A stretch of DNA of 7,941 nucleotides from G039029935 sp039029935 (GCA_039029935.1 JBCCFC010000630.1:1-7941); one strand, 5' to 3'; positions 1-6,066 are shown, numbered from the stretch's first letter. Made by a program: numbers and translations. The notes: generated from the letters alone by a model not told the origin.

Positions 1-19
1 TATATGCAGTGGTCGTGAG

Positions 20-53
20 AAGAGGGCTGATTTTGTGCCAAATTAGCCCTCTT
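20..53. terminator. Strong hairpin, terminator-like
   Basis: A 14-bp stem (20-33 with 40-53, one G-T wobble) encloses a 6-nt loop; the outer part is AAGAGGGCT against AGCCCTCTT. It lies about 70 bp past the stop of the minus-strand epimerase gene, so it could end that transcript. No good T-run follows on the minus strand, and only three T's follow on the plus strand. It could equally end a plus-strand gene lying left of the window. The rest of 1-120 shows no gene. Confidence 0.45.
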
Positions 54-120
54 TCAACATCACCACATACCCTTACAAATTGCGTGAGTATTTTATATTG
101 TGGTTTAGCTTACATCATAG

Positions 121-1227
121 CTATGCGACTTGCTTCTCTAACGATTCTTTCGATGCTTCTGCTGCATTTTCTTCGGATGCCACTTCTGTTGCTTGTTCAG
201 CAGAAGATTTATCTTCTACTGTTGAATTTGTCTGAGCAGACTCAGTTGCAACTGAGTCTGTTACCGCTGAATCTATTGCTGCATAAACCTCTTCTGGCTT
301 ATCGAGTAATTCGCGCAGCGCATCCTCTGCCTCTTCATAGTCAAAGGTGAAGCCCAGTTCTTGCAGCCGACTGGGGACCACCCGCTGACCATCCAATACC
401 AGCGTAGACATCTCACCCAAAACAATCTGCATTGCGATGGCGGGTGCGGCCATTGCCGCTGGACGCCCCATCACATTGCCCAGTAAATTGCTAAAGTCTT
501 TGTTGTTCAGCGGATTGGGTGCGCTTAGGTTGAACACACCGCTCGCTTCTTCATTCGTCAACAAGAAATGGATGGCCCGCACTTCATCTTTCCAGTGAAT
601 CCACGGCAACCATTGTTGACCAGACCCCAATGGACCGCCAACATAGTACTGAAATGGCATAACCATTTTGGGGAACGCACCACCATCATTGCTGAGGACA
701 ACGCCTGTACGCAAAATCACACGGCGCACGCCCATTTTCTCGATAGGAGCCGTTGAGATTTCCCAATCAAAACAAACCTTTGCCAAAAAATCGTTGCCCA
801 AATCGCCCATTTCATCAATCACAGTGTCGCCCTGAGCCCCGCCATAGAACCCAACTGCAGACCCTTGGATAAACACCTTGGGCTTATTTTTTGCATCGCG
901 AATGGCTTCGGTCAGAATATTACCCGCTTGAAGACGACTGTTCCGTATTTCGGTTTTGCGGGCCGCGCTCCACCGCGCATCGGCAATCCCTGTACCTGCA
1001 AGATTGATGACGGCATCTACCTCATCTATCAGATGCCCCCACCCCTCGGTTGTCGATGGGTCCCATTGATGTAACTTGATTATATCCGGTCTGGCCGTAA
1101 CAGGCATGGTCATTTCATGTGCCTTTGGATTACGGCTCAAGACAATGATTTCATGACGCTCTGAGGCCAGTAGACGACAAAGTTCTTTGCCAATCAACCC
1201 TGTGCCGCCCGTGATGAGAATGCGCAT
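121..1227 (-). CDS. TIGR01777-family NAD(P)-binding epimerase (SDR superfamily, YfcH-like)
   Basis: Predicted cytosolic NAD(P)-binding protein of the extended short-chain dehydrogenase superfamily; the substrate of this family is not established. The N-terminus has the Rossmann motif GGTGLIG (residues 7-13). It is followed by the family signature NLAG...RWSAARK..I..SR (76-98), GSAVGFYG (122-129, in place of the catalytic Ser/Tyr region) and WLPWIHWKDEVRAI (206-219). Residues about 253-308 match the C-terminal DUF1731 domain (LGE..TLVLDGQRVVPSRLQELGF-type). The family normally ends near residue 300-310. Here about 58 residues rich in Ala, Glu, Ser and Thr follow, probably disordered. The ATG at 1227 is preceded by AAGGAG seven bases upstream, which supports this start. 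The gene lies downstream of the MerR/B12 regulator on the same strand, 121 bp away with an inverted repeat between them, so cotranscription is possible but unproven. Family assignment is firm; the physiological role is unknown. Confidence 0.93.
   Translation of the reverse strand: MRILITGGTGLIGKELCRLLASERHEIIVLSRNPKAHEMTMPVTARPDIIKLHQWDPSTTEGWGHLIDEVDAVINLAGTGIADARWSAARKTEIRNSRLQAGNILTEAIRDAKNKPKVFIQGSAVGFYGGAQGDTVIDEMGDLGNDFLAKVCFDWEISTAPIEKMGVRRVILRTGVVLSNDGGAFPKMVMPFQYYVGGPLGSGQQWLPWIHWKDEVRAIHFLLTNEEASGVFNLSAPNPLNNKDFSNLLGNVMGRPAAMAAPAIAMQIVLGEMSTLVLDGQRVVPSRLQELGFTFDYEEAEDALRELLDKPEEVYAAIDSAVTDSVATESAQTNSTVEDKSSAEQATEVASEENAAEASKESLEKQVA
237..260. repeat. 24-bp perfect palindrome inside the epimerase tail
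   Basis: The half site CAGACTCAGTTG is followed directly by its exact reverse complement. It lies in frame in the low-complexity tail of the epimerase gene (encoding about DSVATESA). It could extrude as a cruciform, or form a long hairpin with almost no loop in the mRNA near the 3' end. Confidence 0.8.
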
Positions 1228-1256
1228 GTATCTGCTCCTTTTCTTCTGTTAATTCA

Positions 1257-1330
1257 ACCCCCTCCCTAACCCTTCCCTGCTAAGGGATGGGACAATTTCT
1301 TCCCCCTAGCAGGGGGAGGTTAGGAGGGGT
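1257..1330. repeat. Imperfect inverted repeat, MITE-like intergenic element
   Basis: The left arm 1257-1282 and right arm 1307-1330 are near-perfect reverse complements; the right arm contains TAGCAGGGGGAGGTTAGGAG. They are joined by about 24 bp. The element fills most of the 121-bp gap between the regulator and the epimerase gene. Similar C-rich CCTCCCTAACCC...AGGTTAGGAGGGG elements are, from memory, widespread in intergenic DNA of several phyla. It encodes no transposase. It could fold in a read-through transcript and weaken or protect it; no T-run follows, so it is not a classical terminator. Confidence 0.7.
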
Positions 1331-1348
1331 AAATTATTCTGTTTCGCG

Positions 1349-3028
1349 TTATGCCATTTGTTTTGTTCGATTTATTGCTGCTTGATTGACAGATGTTTGA
1401 CTACCTTGTTTTAAGCGTTCTGTCTGCACCCCCAACGTTTGCGAAAGCCAACCTGTCACAATCATACCAGCGTCGCTTAAATGCTTTTGACAGGCTTTAT
1501 AATAAAGCTGAATATACACATTGACAATATGGGCAGGCATTTGATAATGATTGACCAATAAACTTTCAATCCACTCTAAATCCGGCCCAAGATAATTCAT
1601 ATTGCCAAGATTTAATGCTGCGGTGATGTTTCGACCCAAGCTGATGTTGGCCTCGGCCAAAATATTTTGTGGAATACCCAATAGCTCCGTATTCCGCCAG
1701 ACATCTGCTTCAATACGCGCTTGACGCTCTCGATAGTGATTGTGTGCATCAATATATTCGCGGGATACTTCACGCATGGCTTTTGGTGGACTAGAGACAA
1801 TACTAATTTTACTTTCAATGATTTGAATTGCTTCATCCAAATCTTTGCCAAGATAATAACCGGGGATGCTTTCGTGCAGATTGGGGACTCGGAGAAAAAT
1901 TCGTCCACCAAAAGCAACGGGTACATTCTCTGCAAAAAGAAACCGTGCTGTGTCCAGCAAACTGGATGCTGTATACAATTGTTGTGCCGTCAAAATCATC
2001 AAATGTGGACGAGCAGTCTTCATTGTTGTTTCTAGGCTTCGCAGCGGAATATTGCCATTTAAATAGAGCACATCCCACCCTTTACGACGCAATAAAAGCG
2101 ATATGACCAAAGGGATAAAGGTATGCTCTTCACCCGCCGGACACCCAACCGCAATTCGACCTGGGCGTGTGGGTGGTGGCGTCGTTGACATCAGCGTTTC
2201 GATTCTGCGTAATGCCAGCGCAGATGCAAAATGCTCTTGGTGTACCGTGATACGCCCCTGATACCAACCATCACCAATCATGGACATTCCCTTTTGCAAA
2301 ACCTCAATACACACAACCTCAATTGAAAACATCGAAAACGCTTCTGACAAAACGCGCTCGGCATCCTGTTCTGCAAAATTTAAACAGTGATTTACCCAAT
2401 CATTTCGGAGAATGGATAACGTGTCATTGACCCCATGTTGCGCATAGTTTGTCGCATTATGCGACGACGTGTATGCCCCACCATTATAAACGCCCGTGTT
2501 ATATGCGCCAGACTGCCCTTGTCCATAGGTGGGCATCGTCGGTTGTGTGCCTGTCTGCAGCGAATTCTCATCAAATCGTTGGCTAGACTGTCCCCCTGGG
2601 TGCCCTCCAGAGTGTCCTGTGGGAGAGAACGATACGCCTCTGGCATCAGTGTGATCCGACCGTCTTGGCTCACTGCCTACTTGTTCTTGCCCCAACGCAA
2701 AAGGTTCATTTGCATAGGCTTCGCCGCGATGACTTGTGGTCTGTGACGATGACTGCATGGGTACTTTCAATGGGTCTGGGTGTTCACTTTCGAGACGACG
2801 CCAAAGCGCAACCGCACGACTAATACTTAACCCTTCTTCTTGTCGGAGAACAAGCCACTTTAGAATTTCGATATCGCGGTCTGAATATAGTCGATGCCCG
2901 CTTGGTGTCCGTTGAGGACTGGGTAGGTTATATCGACGCTCCCATGCGCGTAGCGTATCTGCCTTTAAGCCTGTCTCTTGTACAACAGCCTTGAGATTAT
3001 ATGTTGGGGCATTGTCTATTGTATTCAT
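1349..3028 (-). CDS. CarH/LitR-like MerR-family regulator with B12-binding domain
   Basis: Probable light-responsive DNA-binding repressor using adenosylcobalamin. Residues 10-80 form a MerR-type winged helix-turn-helix (LKADTLRAWERRYNLPSPQR, then SGHRLYSDRDIEILKWL). Residues 206-282 are the helical cap of a B12-binding module with the CarH hallmark W-x9-EH (W255, E265, H266). Residues 289-408 are the Rossmann-like B12 domain. The usual DxHxxG is here E-E-H-T-F-I, keeping H302 as the likely lower axial cobalt ligand, 36 residues after H266 (35 in Thermus CarH). Unlike classical CarH (about 285-300 residues), the protein is 559 residues long. A Gly/Ser/Tyr/Gln-rich linker (82-205) separates the two domains, and an unrecognised helical domain (about 415-540) follows. 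It is divergent from the phytoene synthase gene, a typical CarH target. A consensus-like promoter lies 81-109 bp upstream of the start. B12 binding and photosensing are inferred. Confidence 0.92.
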   Translation of the reverse strand: MNTIDNAPTYNLKAVVQETGLKADTLRAWERRYNLPSPQRTPSGHRLYSDRDIEILKWLVLRQEEGLSISRAVALWRRLESEHPDPLKVPMQSSSQTTSHRGEAYANEPFALGQEQVGSEPRRSDHTDARGVSFSPTGHSGGHPGGQSSQRFDENSLQTGTQPTMPTYGQGQSGAYNTGVYNGGAYTSSHNATNYAQHGVNDTLSILRNDWVNHCLNFAEQDAERVLSEAFSMFSIEVVCIEVLQKGMSMIGDGWYQGRITVHQEHFASALALRRIETLMSTTPPPTRPGRIAVGCPAGEEHTFIPLVISLLLRRKGWDVLYLNGNIPLRSLETTMKTARPHLMILTAQQLYTASSLLDTARFLFAENVPVAFGGRIFLRVPNLHESIPGYYLGKDLDEAIQIIESKISIVSSPPKAMREVSREYIDAHNHYRERQARIEADVWRNTELLGIPQNILAEANISLGRNITAALNLGNMNYLGPDLEWIESLLVNHYQMPAHIVNVYIQLYYKACQKHLSDAGMIVTGWLSQTLGVQTERLKQGSQTSVNQAAINRTKQMA

Positions 3029-3061
3029 CCCGGTATGTTCCTTCGCTATAGCATATCAATT

Positions 3062-3083
3062 GAACGATCACATGTGATCATTC
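3062..3083. promoter_or_regulatory. Palindromic operator candidate (GATCACATGTGATC)
   Basis: A perfect 14-bp palindrome GATCACATGTGATC (3066-3079) extends to 22 bp with one mismatched pair (GAA...TTC flanks). It lies 34 bp upstream of the regulator ATG and just downstream of its predicted promoter. This is a position where a bound repressor would block transcription. Which protein binds it is unknown. A MerR-type or FNR/CRP-type dimer would both fit the symmetry. Confidence 0.5.
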
Positions 3084-3108
3084 TTCAAAATTGTATCATG
3101 ATTAGGAT

Positions 3109-3137
3109 ATAGTAACACGTCCCCAGCCAAATGTCAA
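3109..3137 (-). promoter_or_regulatory. Sigma70-type promoter of the MerR/B12 regulator
   Basis: On the minus strand a perfect -35 box TTGACA (3137-3132) is followed after 17 bp by TACTAT (3114-3109). The expected transcription start is near 3102, giving a leader of about 75 nt that contains the 3062-3083 palindrome. Spacing and -35 match are ideal; the -10 box is moderate. Confidence 0.55.
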
Positions 3138-3144
3138 TATATTG

Positions 3145-3168
3145 TAGACCTACCTTTAGACCTGCCTT
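3145..3168. repeat. Two tandem 12-bp direct repeats (TAGACCTRCCTT)
   Basis: TAGACCTACCTT and TAGACCTGCCTT stand head to tail and match at 11 of 12 positions. They lie directly upstream of the -35 box of the regulator promoter. A second pair of TAGACA words, also 12 bp apart, occurs at 3276-3293. Tandem repeats one helical turn apart are the kind of site bound by CarH tetramers, so this is a candidate operator. Confidence 0.5.
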
Positions 3169-3300
3169 GTGAAAATTCAATTATTTGTCAACATCTGAGT
3201 GTATATTACTCCATAAATGATCTTGGATATGGTATCTGACCAACAATCTCAGGTGAATTTAATCAAACCAATACCTAGACAAATACATAGACACAATTTT

Positions 3301-3341
3301 GGTATTAACAATACCGATGTTTGTAAATTGTTGTACGATGT
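3301..3341. promoter_or_regulatory. Palindrome and TTGTA/CGATGT repeats upstream of crtB
   Basis: GGTATT-AAC-AATACC (3301-3315) is a perfect 6+6 palindrome. It is followed by TTGTA at 3321 and 3331 (10 bp apart) and CGATGT at 3315 and 3336 (21 bp apart). The cluster ends 22 bp before the crtB -35 box. This is a plausible regulator-binding region, with no proven ligand. Confidence 0.35.
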
Positions 3342-3362
3342 GGAGAAATCTTAGGCAAAATA

Positions 3363-3416
3363 TTGACAAGTAGAAAAGTCTATGATAATTTAGAAAGACG
3401 ATTGTTAGTTTATACT
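3363..3416 (+). promoter_or_regulatory. crtB: crtB promoter region (two alternatives)
   Basis: A perfect TTGACA at 3363-3368 can pair with GATAAT at 3384-3389 (15-bp spacer, slightly short). Alternatively, TTTAGA (3389-3394) and TATACT (3411-3416) are 16 bp apart, placing the start near 3423, at the base of the folded leader. The sequence does not decide between them. Either gives a leader of about 175-200 nt. Confidence 0.4.
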
Positions 3417-3420
3417 GTGT

Positions 3421-3551
3421 AAGGGCATAATGTTAGCATCGAGATGGGGCCGGACCTAAGTTAATTTATCCGAGAGGTGAGCACAAACACTTTGTGTTCC
3501 AGCGAAACTTGATACTCACCTCCCGACGGTCCTCATAGAAAACTATGCCTT
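3421..3551 (+). ncRNA. Structured 5' leader of crtB, candidate cis-regulatory RNA
   Basis: Nested complementary segments suggest a multi-stem fold. P1 pairs 3421-3429 with 3544-3551 (8 bp, one bulged G). P2 pairs GGACC (3452-3456) with GGTCC (3528-3532). P3 pairs GAGGTGAG (3474-3481) with CTCACCTC (3515-3522). P4 is CACAAA-CAC-TTTGTG (3482-3496). A competing local hairpin pairs CGGA (3451-3454) with TCCG (3469-3472) and would exclude P2. The fold ends 33 nt before the crtB ribosome binding site. I do not recognise it as a cobalamin, TPP, FMN or other familiar riboswitch; the B12-box sequence is absent. Covariation evidence is lacking. Confidence 0.45.
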
Positions 3552-3597
3552 CACGCAGTATAGGTTGAGTTGCAAATTTATGCTAAGGACGGAATTT

Positions 3598-4758
3598 ATG
3601 AGTGTATCGACTATATCTCTATCAACAAACTTGCTGCCAACAAACTCAGTTGTGAACGCAATGGCAAGCATGAATGCTGGTTCTGGAGTAAACTGGGAGA
3701 CAAAGTTATTATCACTTGCACACGGGGATACAGCGTCAAGTCATCACCATGAATATGTGCATGTCTCCCCTCACATACTCACACAAGCCTATCAATATTG
3801 TGAGGAGATGACGGCATACCATAGCAAATCTTTCTATATGGCATCCAGCCTGCTACCTGCGCATAAGCGACGGGCGATTCGTGCGCTGTACGCATTTTGT
3901 CGGGTGAGTGACGATATCGTTGATGAGCATGAGGCCCACACAGCCGTGACCCTATTACAAAATTGGCGTCAACAGACAATCGCGTGTTACTCTCCGACAG
4001 GCAGTGCAAGCAGCACTGTCAACACCTCGTCTGATTTAGATCGATACGCGTTGATCGCATTAGCATGGGCCGATGCACGACGGCAATACGATGTGCCACA
4101 ACGATACGCAGAGCAGCTGCTCGATGGTGTTGCAATTGACTTGGCGAAACATCGGTATGAAACCTTTGATGAGTTGGCGGCTTATGGTTATGGTGTCGCC
4201 TCAACTGTGGGGTTAATGAGTATGCATATCATTGGCTATGCAGGTTCCGAAGCAATCCCCTATGCCATTAAATTAGGTGTTGCCCTGCAGATGACCAACA
4301 TCTTACGTGACGTAGCCGAAGATTGGCGTAATGGCCGTCTGTATCTGCCTCAAGAAGAATTAGCGCGGTTTGGGCTGGATGAAGAATATGTCGACTATGC
4401 TGTACAAACGGGTGCAATGTCTCAGCATTCCTCTGCACAGAATCCTACACAGCAGCCTACACAGAAGACCACACAGCGTGTAGCGGTTGATGGCTCCAGT
4501 CCGGCAGAAAAATGGCGCGCCTTTATGCAATTCCAAATCGCACGAAATCGCCAGCTCTATGCAGAAGCATGGCCGGGCATTGGTCTGCTTTCTCGCAGCG
4601 GTCGCTTTGCCATTGCCGCGGCTGCGGACCTGTATCAAGGCATTTTAGACGATATTGAAGCGCATCAGTATGATGTATTTACACGTCGTGCTCATCTAAG
4701 TCAATCGCAGAAACTACGACGTTTACCAAGCATTTGGTGGCGTAGCCGCAACGCATAA
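3598..4758 (+). CDS. crtB: Phytoene synthase (squalene/phytoene synthase family)
   Basis: Joins two geranylgeranyl diphosphates head to head into phytoene, the first committed carotenoid step, probably at the membrane surface. Numbering from the ATG at 3598 (386 residues), the first Asp-rich motif is DDIVD (105-109) and the second DVAED (238-242, within NILRDVAEDWRNGRLYLPQE). These are the Mg-diphosphate sites. YHSKSFYMASSLLP and RALYAFCRVSD are family-typical. The first 60 residues are Ser/Asn-rich and not part of the domain. A Gln/Thr/Ser-rich insert (about 274-301) interrupts the domain just after the second motif. The open frame extends upstream to a TTG at 3565 and an ATG at 3580, but only the ATG at 3598 has a good ribosome site (AAGGA at 3585-3589, 8-nt spacing). 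The neighbouring divergent CarH-like regulator supports crtB over squalene or hopanoid synthases, though these share the fold. Confidence 0.92.
   Translation: MSVSTISLSTNLLPTNSVVNAMASMNAGSGVNWETKLLSLAHGDTASSHHHEYVHVSPHILTQAYQYCEEMTAYHSKSFYMASSLLPAHKRRAIRALYAFCRVSDDIVDEHEAHTAVTLLQNWRQQTIACYSPTGSASSTVNTSSDLDRYALIALAWADARRQYDVPQRYAEQLLDGVAIDLAKHRYETFDELAAYGYGVASTVGLMSMHIIGYAGSEAIPYAIKLGVALQMTNILRDVAEDWRNGRLYLPQEELARFGLDEEYVDYAVQTGAMSQHSSAQNPTQQPTQKTTQRVAVDGSSPAEKWRAFMQFQIARNRQLYAEAWPGIGLLSRSGRFAIAAAADLYQGILDDIEAHQYDVFTRRAHLSQSQKLRRLPSIWWRSRNA
4414..4497 (+). repeat. Low-complexity insert within crtB
   Basis: An in-frame stretch encoding a Gln/Thr/Ser/Ala-rich segment separates LDEEYVDYA from the conserved W..FMQFQIARNR helix. 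Its DNA contains repeated CCTACACAG-like words, suggesting growth by slippage. Typical CrtB proteins have only a few residues here. Confidence 0.65.
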
Positions 4759-4777
4759 GCAGGAGATAAAAAAGCTA

Positions 4778-4873
4778 GTCAGCACCTCAGCACTTCAGCA
4801 CACTGGCTGACTAGCTGACAAACTGACTGGCTGACTGGCTGACTGGCTGACAAGCTGAAATGCTGACTGGCTT
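4778..4873. repeat. Array of twelve 8-bp tandem repeats
   Basis: Three units of type NTCAGCAC (4778-4801) are followed in the same 8-bp register by nine units of type ACTGGCTG with variants (4802-4873); four of the nine are exact. The first part is partly the reverse complement of the second: AGCTAGTCAGC (4773-4783) matches GCTGACTAGCT (4806-4816) exactly. The array lies between the crtB stop and the terminator, so it would be in the crtB 3' UTR and could form alternative hairpins. Confidence 0.85.
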
Positions 4874-4880
4874 TATAATA

Positions 4881-4920
4881 AAAAAAAGTCTGTATGTCAA
4901 TCAAGACATACAGACTTTTT
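4881..4920. terminator. Bidirectional rho-independent terminator
   Basis: A perfect 11-bp stem GTCTGTATGTC / GACATACAGAC (4888-4898, 4905-4915) with a 6-nt loop is flanked by A's on the left and T's on the right. It works on both strands: it ends crtB from the left and the secreted-protein gene from the right, which converge here. Confidence 0.9.
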
Positions 4921-4989
4921 ATTTCCGTTTAAGAATGTGCAACCTAATCTAATAGATTGCCAAGCTGTTGCTATCCAGCGATTGCGAAC

Positions 4990-5739
4990 CTAACGCATAA
5001 TGGTGGGGAGATACAAACGAGTCAACGGCTCTTCTTGTTCTGGCAAAGCAGTAGGCTGTAAGGCGATATTTGAGCCAGCACCCGCCGCTAAATTATTACC
5101 AGTGGTTGTGCCATCTGCATCCGCACGGACATTCAACACCAACTCATCACCCACGGAAATATCACTGGCAACATCGACAATAAAGGAAACTTGACCACTC
5201 TCACCCGGTGCAAGCGTTCCTGCATTGTAGCTACATAGATCACCCGCTTCACCGCTGTTCTGGCAAACCCAACCGTCGGGCTGTCCACTGAATGATGTGT
5301 TCGCAGGAACACGAACTGTCACAATAAAATTCTCAACCGTTTCTTCAATGGCTTGGGCAAAGGTTTGCAATGCATTATCTGTATTGTTTTGGTAACTGAT
5401 AATATACTCAAATTCTTGACCAGGAACGGGATCACCGTTTCCGTCAATACTAAGAATGATATCCGCATCTGTGTTGCCCTCTGGCAACGTAGCATCATTT
5501 GGGTCTGGGTACGTAAACGGCATCGGTGTCTCGGTTGGCATGGGCGTCTCAGTCGGCATGACTGTGGCTGTCTCGGTTGGTGTCGCTGTCTCATCTGGAA
5601 TAGTGGCTGTCGCAGTCATCTCCGGTGTCCCTGTGGGTACAGTCACGGTCTGTGCGTCAACTGCACCCCACTCTGGTGTGACAAATAAAAGAGATAGTGC
5701 TAGGATAAAAACCACCACAAAAATTAATTTTCTAAACAT
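4990..5739 (-). CDS. Secreted DUF11-like protein with Thr/Pro stalk and LYLPTIMR C-terminus
   Basis: Probably an exported cell-surface or matrix protein; no enzymatic role is visible. Residues 1-29 form a signal peptide (FRK, then a hydrophobic stretch to about 20, likely cut after VDA-29). Residues 31-78 are a Thr/Pro/Glu stalk with PTETPMPTETPMP repeats, often a site of glycosylation. Residues about 91-225 resemble a DUF11/CARDB-type beta-sandwich (PGQEFEYIISYQNNTDNA, LAPGESGQVSFIVDV) with two cysteines (159, 169) that could pair. The protein ends in LYLPTIMR. Related YLPL-type endings recur, from memory, in exported Chloroflexota proteins and may be a sorting signal. The ATG at 5739 follows AAGGAG at a long spacing of 12 nt; in-frame TAG TAA stops just upstream exclude an earlier start. 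The gene is monocistronic and convergent with crtB. Exact function unknown. Confidence 0.87.
   Translation of the reverse strand: MFRKLIFVVVFILALSLLFVTPEWGAVDAQTVTVPTGTPEMTATATIPDETATPTETATVMPTETPMPTETPMPFTYPDPNDATLPEGNTDADIILSIDGNGDPVPGQEFEYIISYQNNTDNALQTFAQAIEETVENFIVTVRVPANTSFSGQPDGWVCQNSGEAGDLCSYNAGTLAPGESGQVSFIVDVASDISVGDELVLNVRADADGTTTGNNLAAGAGSNIALQPTALPEQEEPLTRLYLPTIMR
5500..5649 (-). repeat. Thr/Pro/Glu repeat-coding segment
   Basis: Degenerate short repeats in the DNA encode the PTETPMP-rich stalk of the secreted protein. The reverse strand carries long spurious open frames as a result of this composition. Confidence 0.7.
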
Positions 5740-5808
5740 AAATTGTTACTACTCCTTGCTTATTTATGAATATATCTTGCCCGCTCAAATCGCTCTCTTT
5801 TGATTTAA

Positions 5809-5837
5809 ATAATACTAAGCACCTTTTTAATTGTTCA
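5809..5837 (-). promoter_or_regulatory. Candidate promoter of the secreted-protein gene
   Basis: On the minus strand TGAACA (5837-5832) and TATTAT (5814-5809) are 17 bp apart, giving a leader of about 65 nt. The -35 match is four of six and the -10 match five of six, in AT-rich DNA where chance matches are common. Confidence 0.3.
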
Positions 5838-5904
5838 TCTGAGTATTTCAAAAGAGCCTTGATTTATCTTCTTTTTGTTCATTATTAAGAGCTTCATGAA
5901 CAAA
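5831..5904. promoter_or_regulatory. Three TTGTTCAT copies, two as an inverted pair
   Basis: TTGTTCAT occurs at 5831-5838 and 5875-5882, and inverted as ATGAACAA at 5896-5903. The last two form a 9-bp perfect inverted repeat (5874-5882, 5896-5904) with a 13-nt spacer. The first copy overlaps the candidate -35 box, so these may be regulator sites. The remainder of 5905-6060 is AT-rich, with no gene or strong structure seen. Confidence 0.3.
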
Positions 5905-6066
5905 TTTAAATACACGAAATGACAAACTTCGCATTTTATATTTAGTTGTTTTGAAATGTTTTTCAACGTGTGTTTCTATATATACGGACTTCAGACCAAA
6001 AAGGTAATCCTTAATTTTCTGACTTTAAGAAATTCGTATTCTGTAAACTAAGTCTTCGGGTATTGT

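Noticed and set aside
9..350. Plus-strand Leu-rich open frame at the left end
   Set aside because: It overlaps the hairpin and the tail of the epimerase gene, and its Leu-rich content follows from the antisense of the Ala/Glu/Ser tail.
2392..2673. Second minus-strand frame inside the regulator linker
   Set aside because: It lies wholly within the regulator gene in another frame, and no domain is recognisable.
3421..3551. Cobalamin riboswitch in the crtB leader
   Set aside because: The context suggested B12, but the conserved B12-box and core sequences are not present; only the generic stems are.
3565..3597. Earlier starts for crtB (TTG at 3565, ATG at 3580)
   Set aside because: Neither has a ribosome binding site, while the ATG at 3598 has AAGGA at good spacing and the extra residues are not part of the domain.
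5456..5803. Plus-strand open frame with Gly/Val repeats
   Set aside because: It is the reverse complement of the Thr/Pro stalk coding sequence; the minus-strand frame has a signal peptide and domain and the plus-strand frame has neither.
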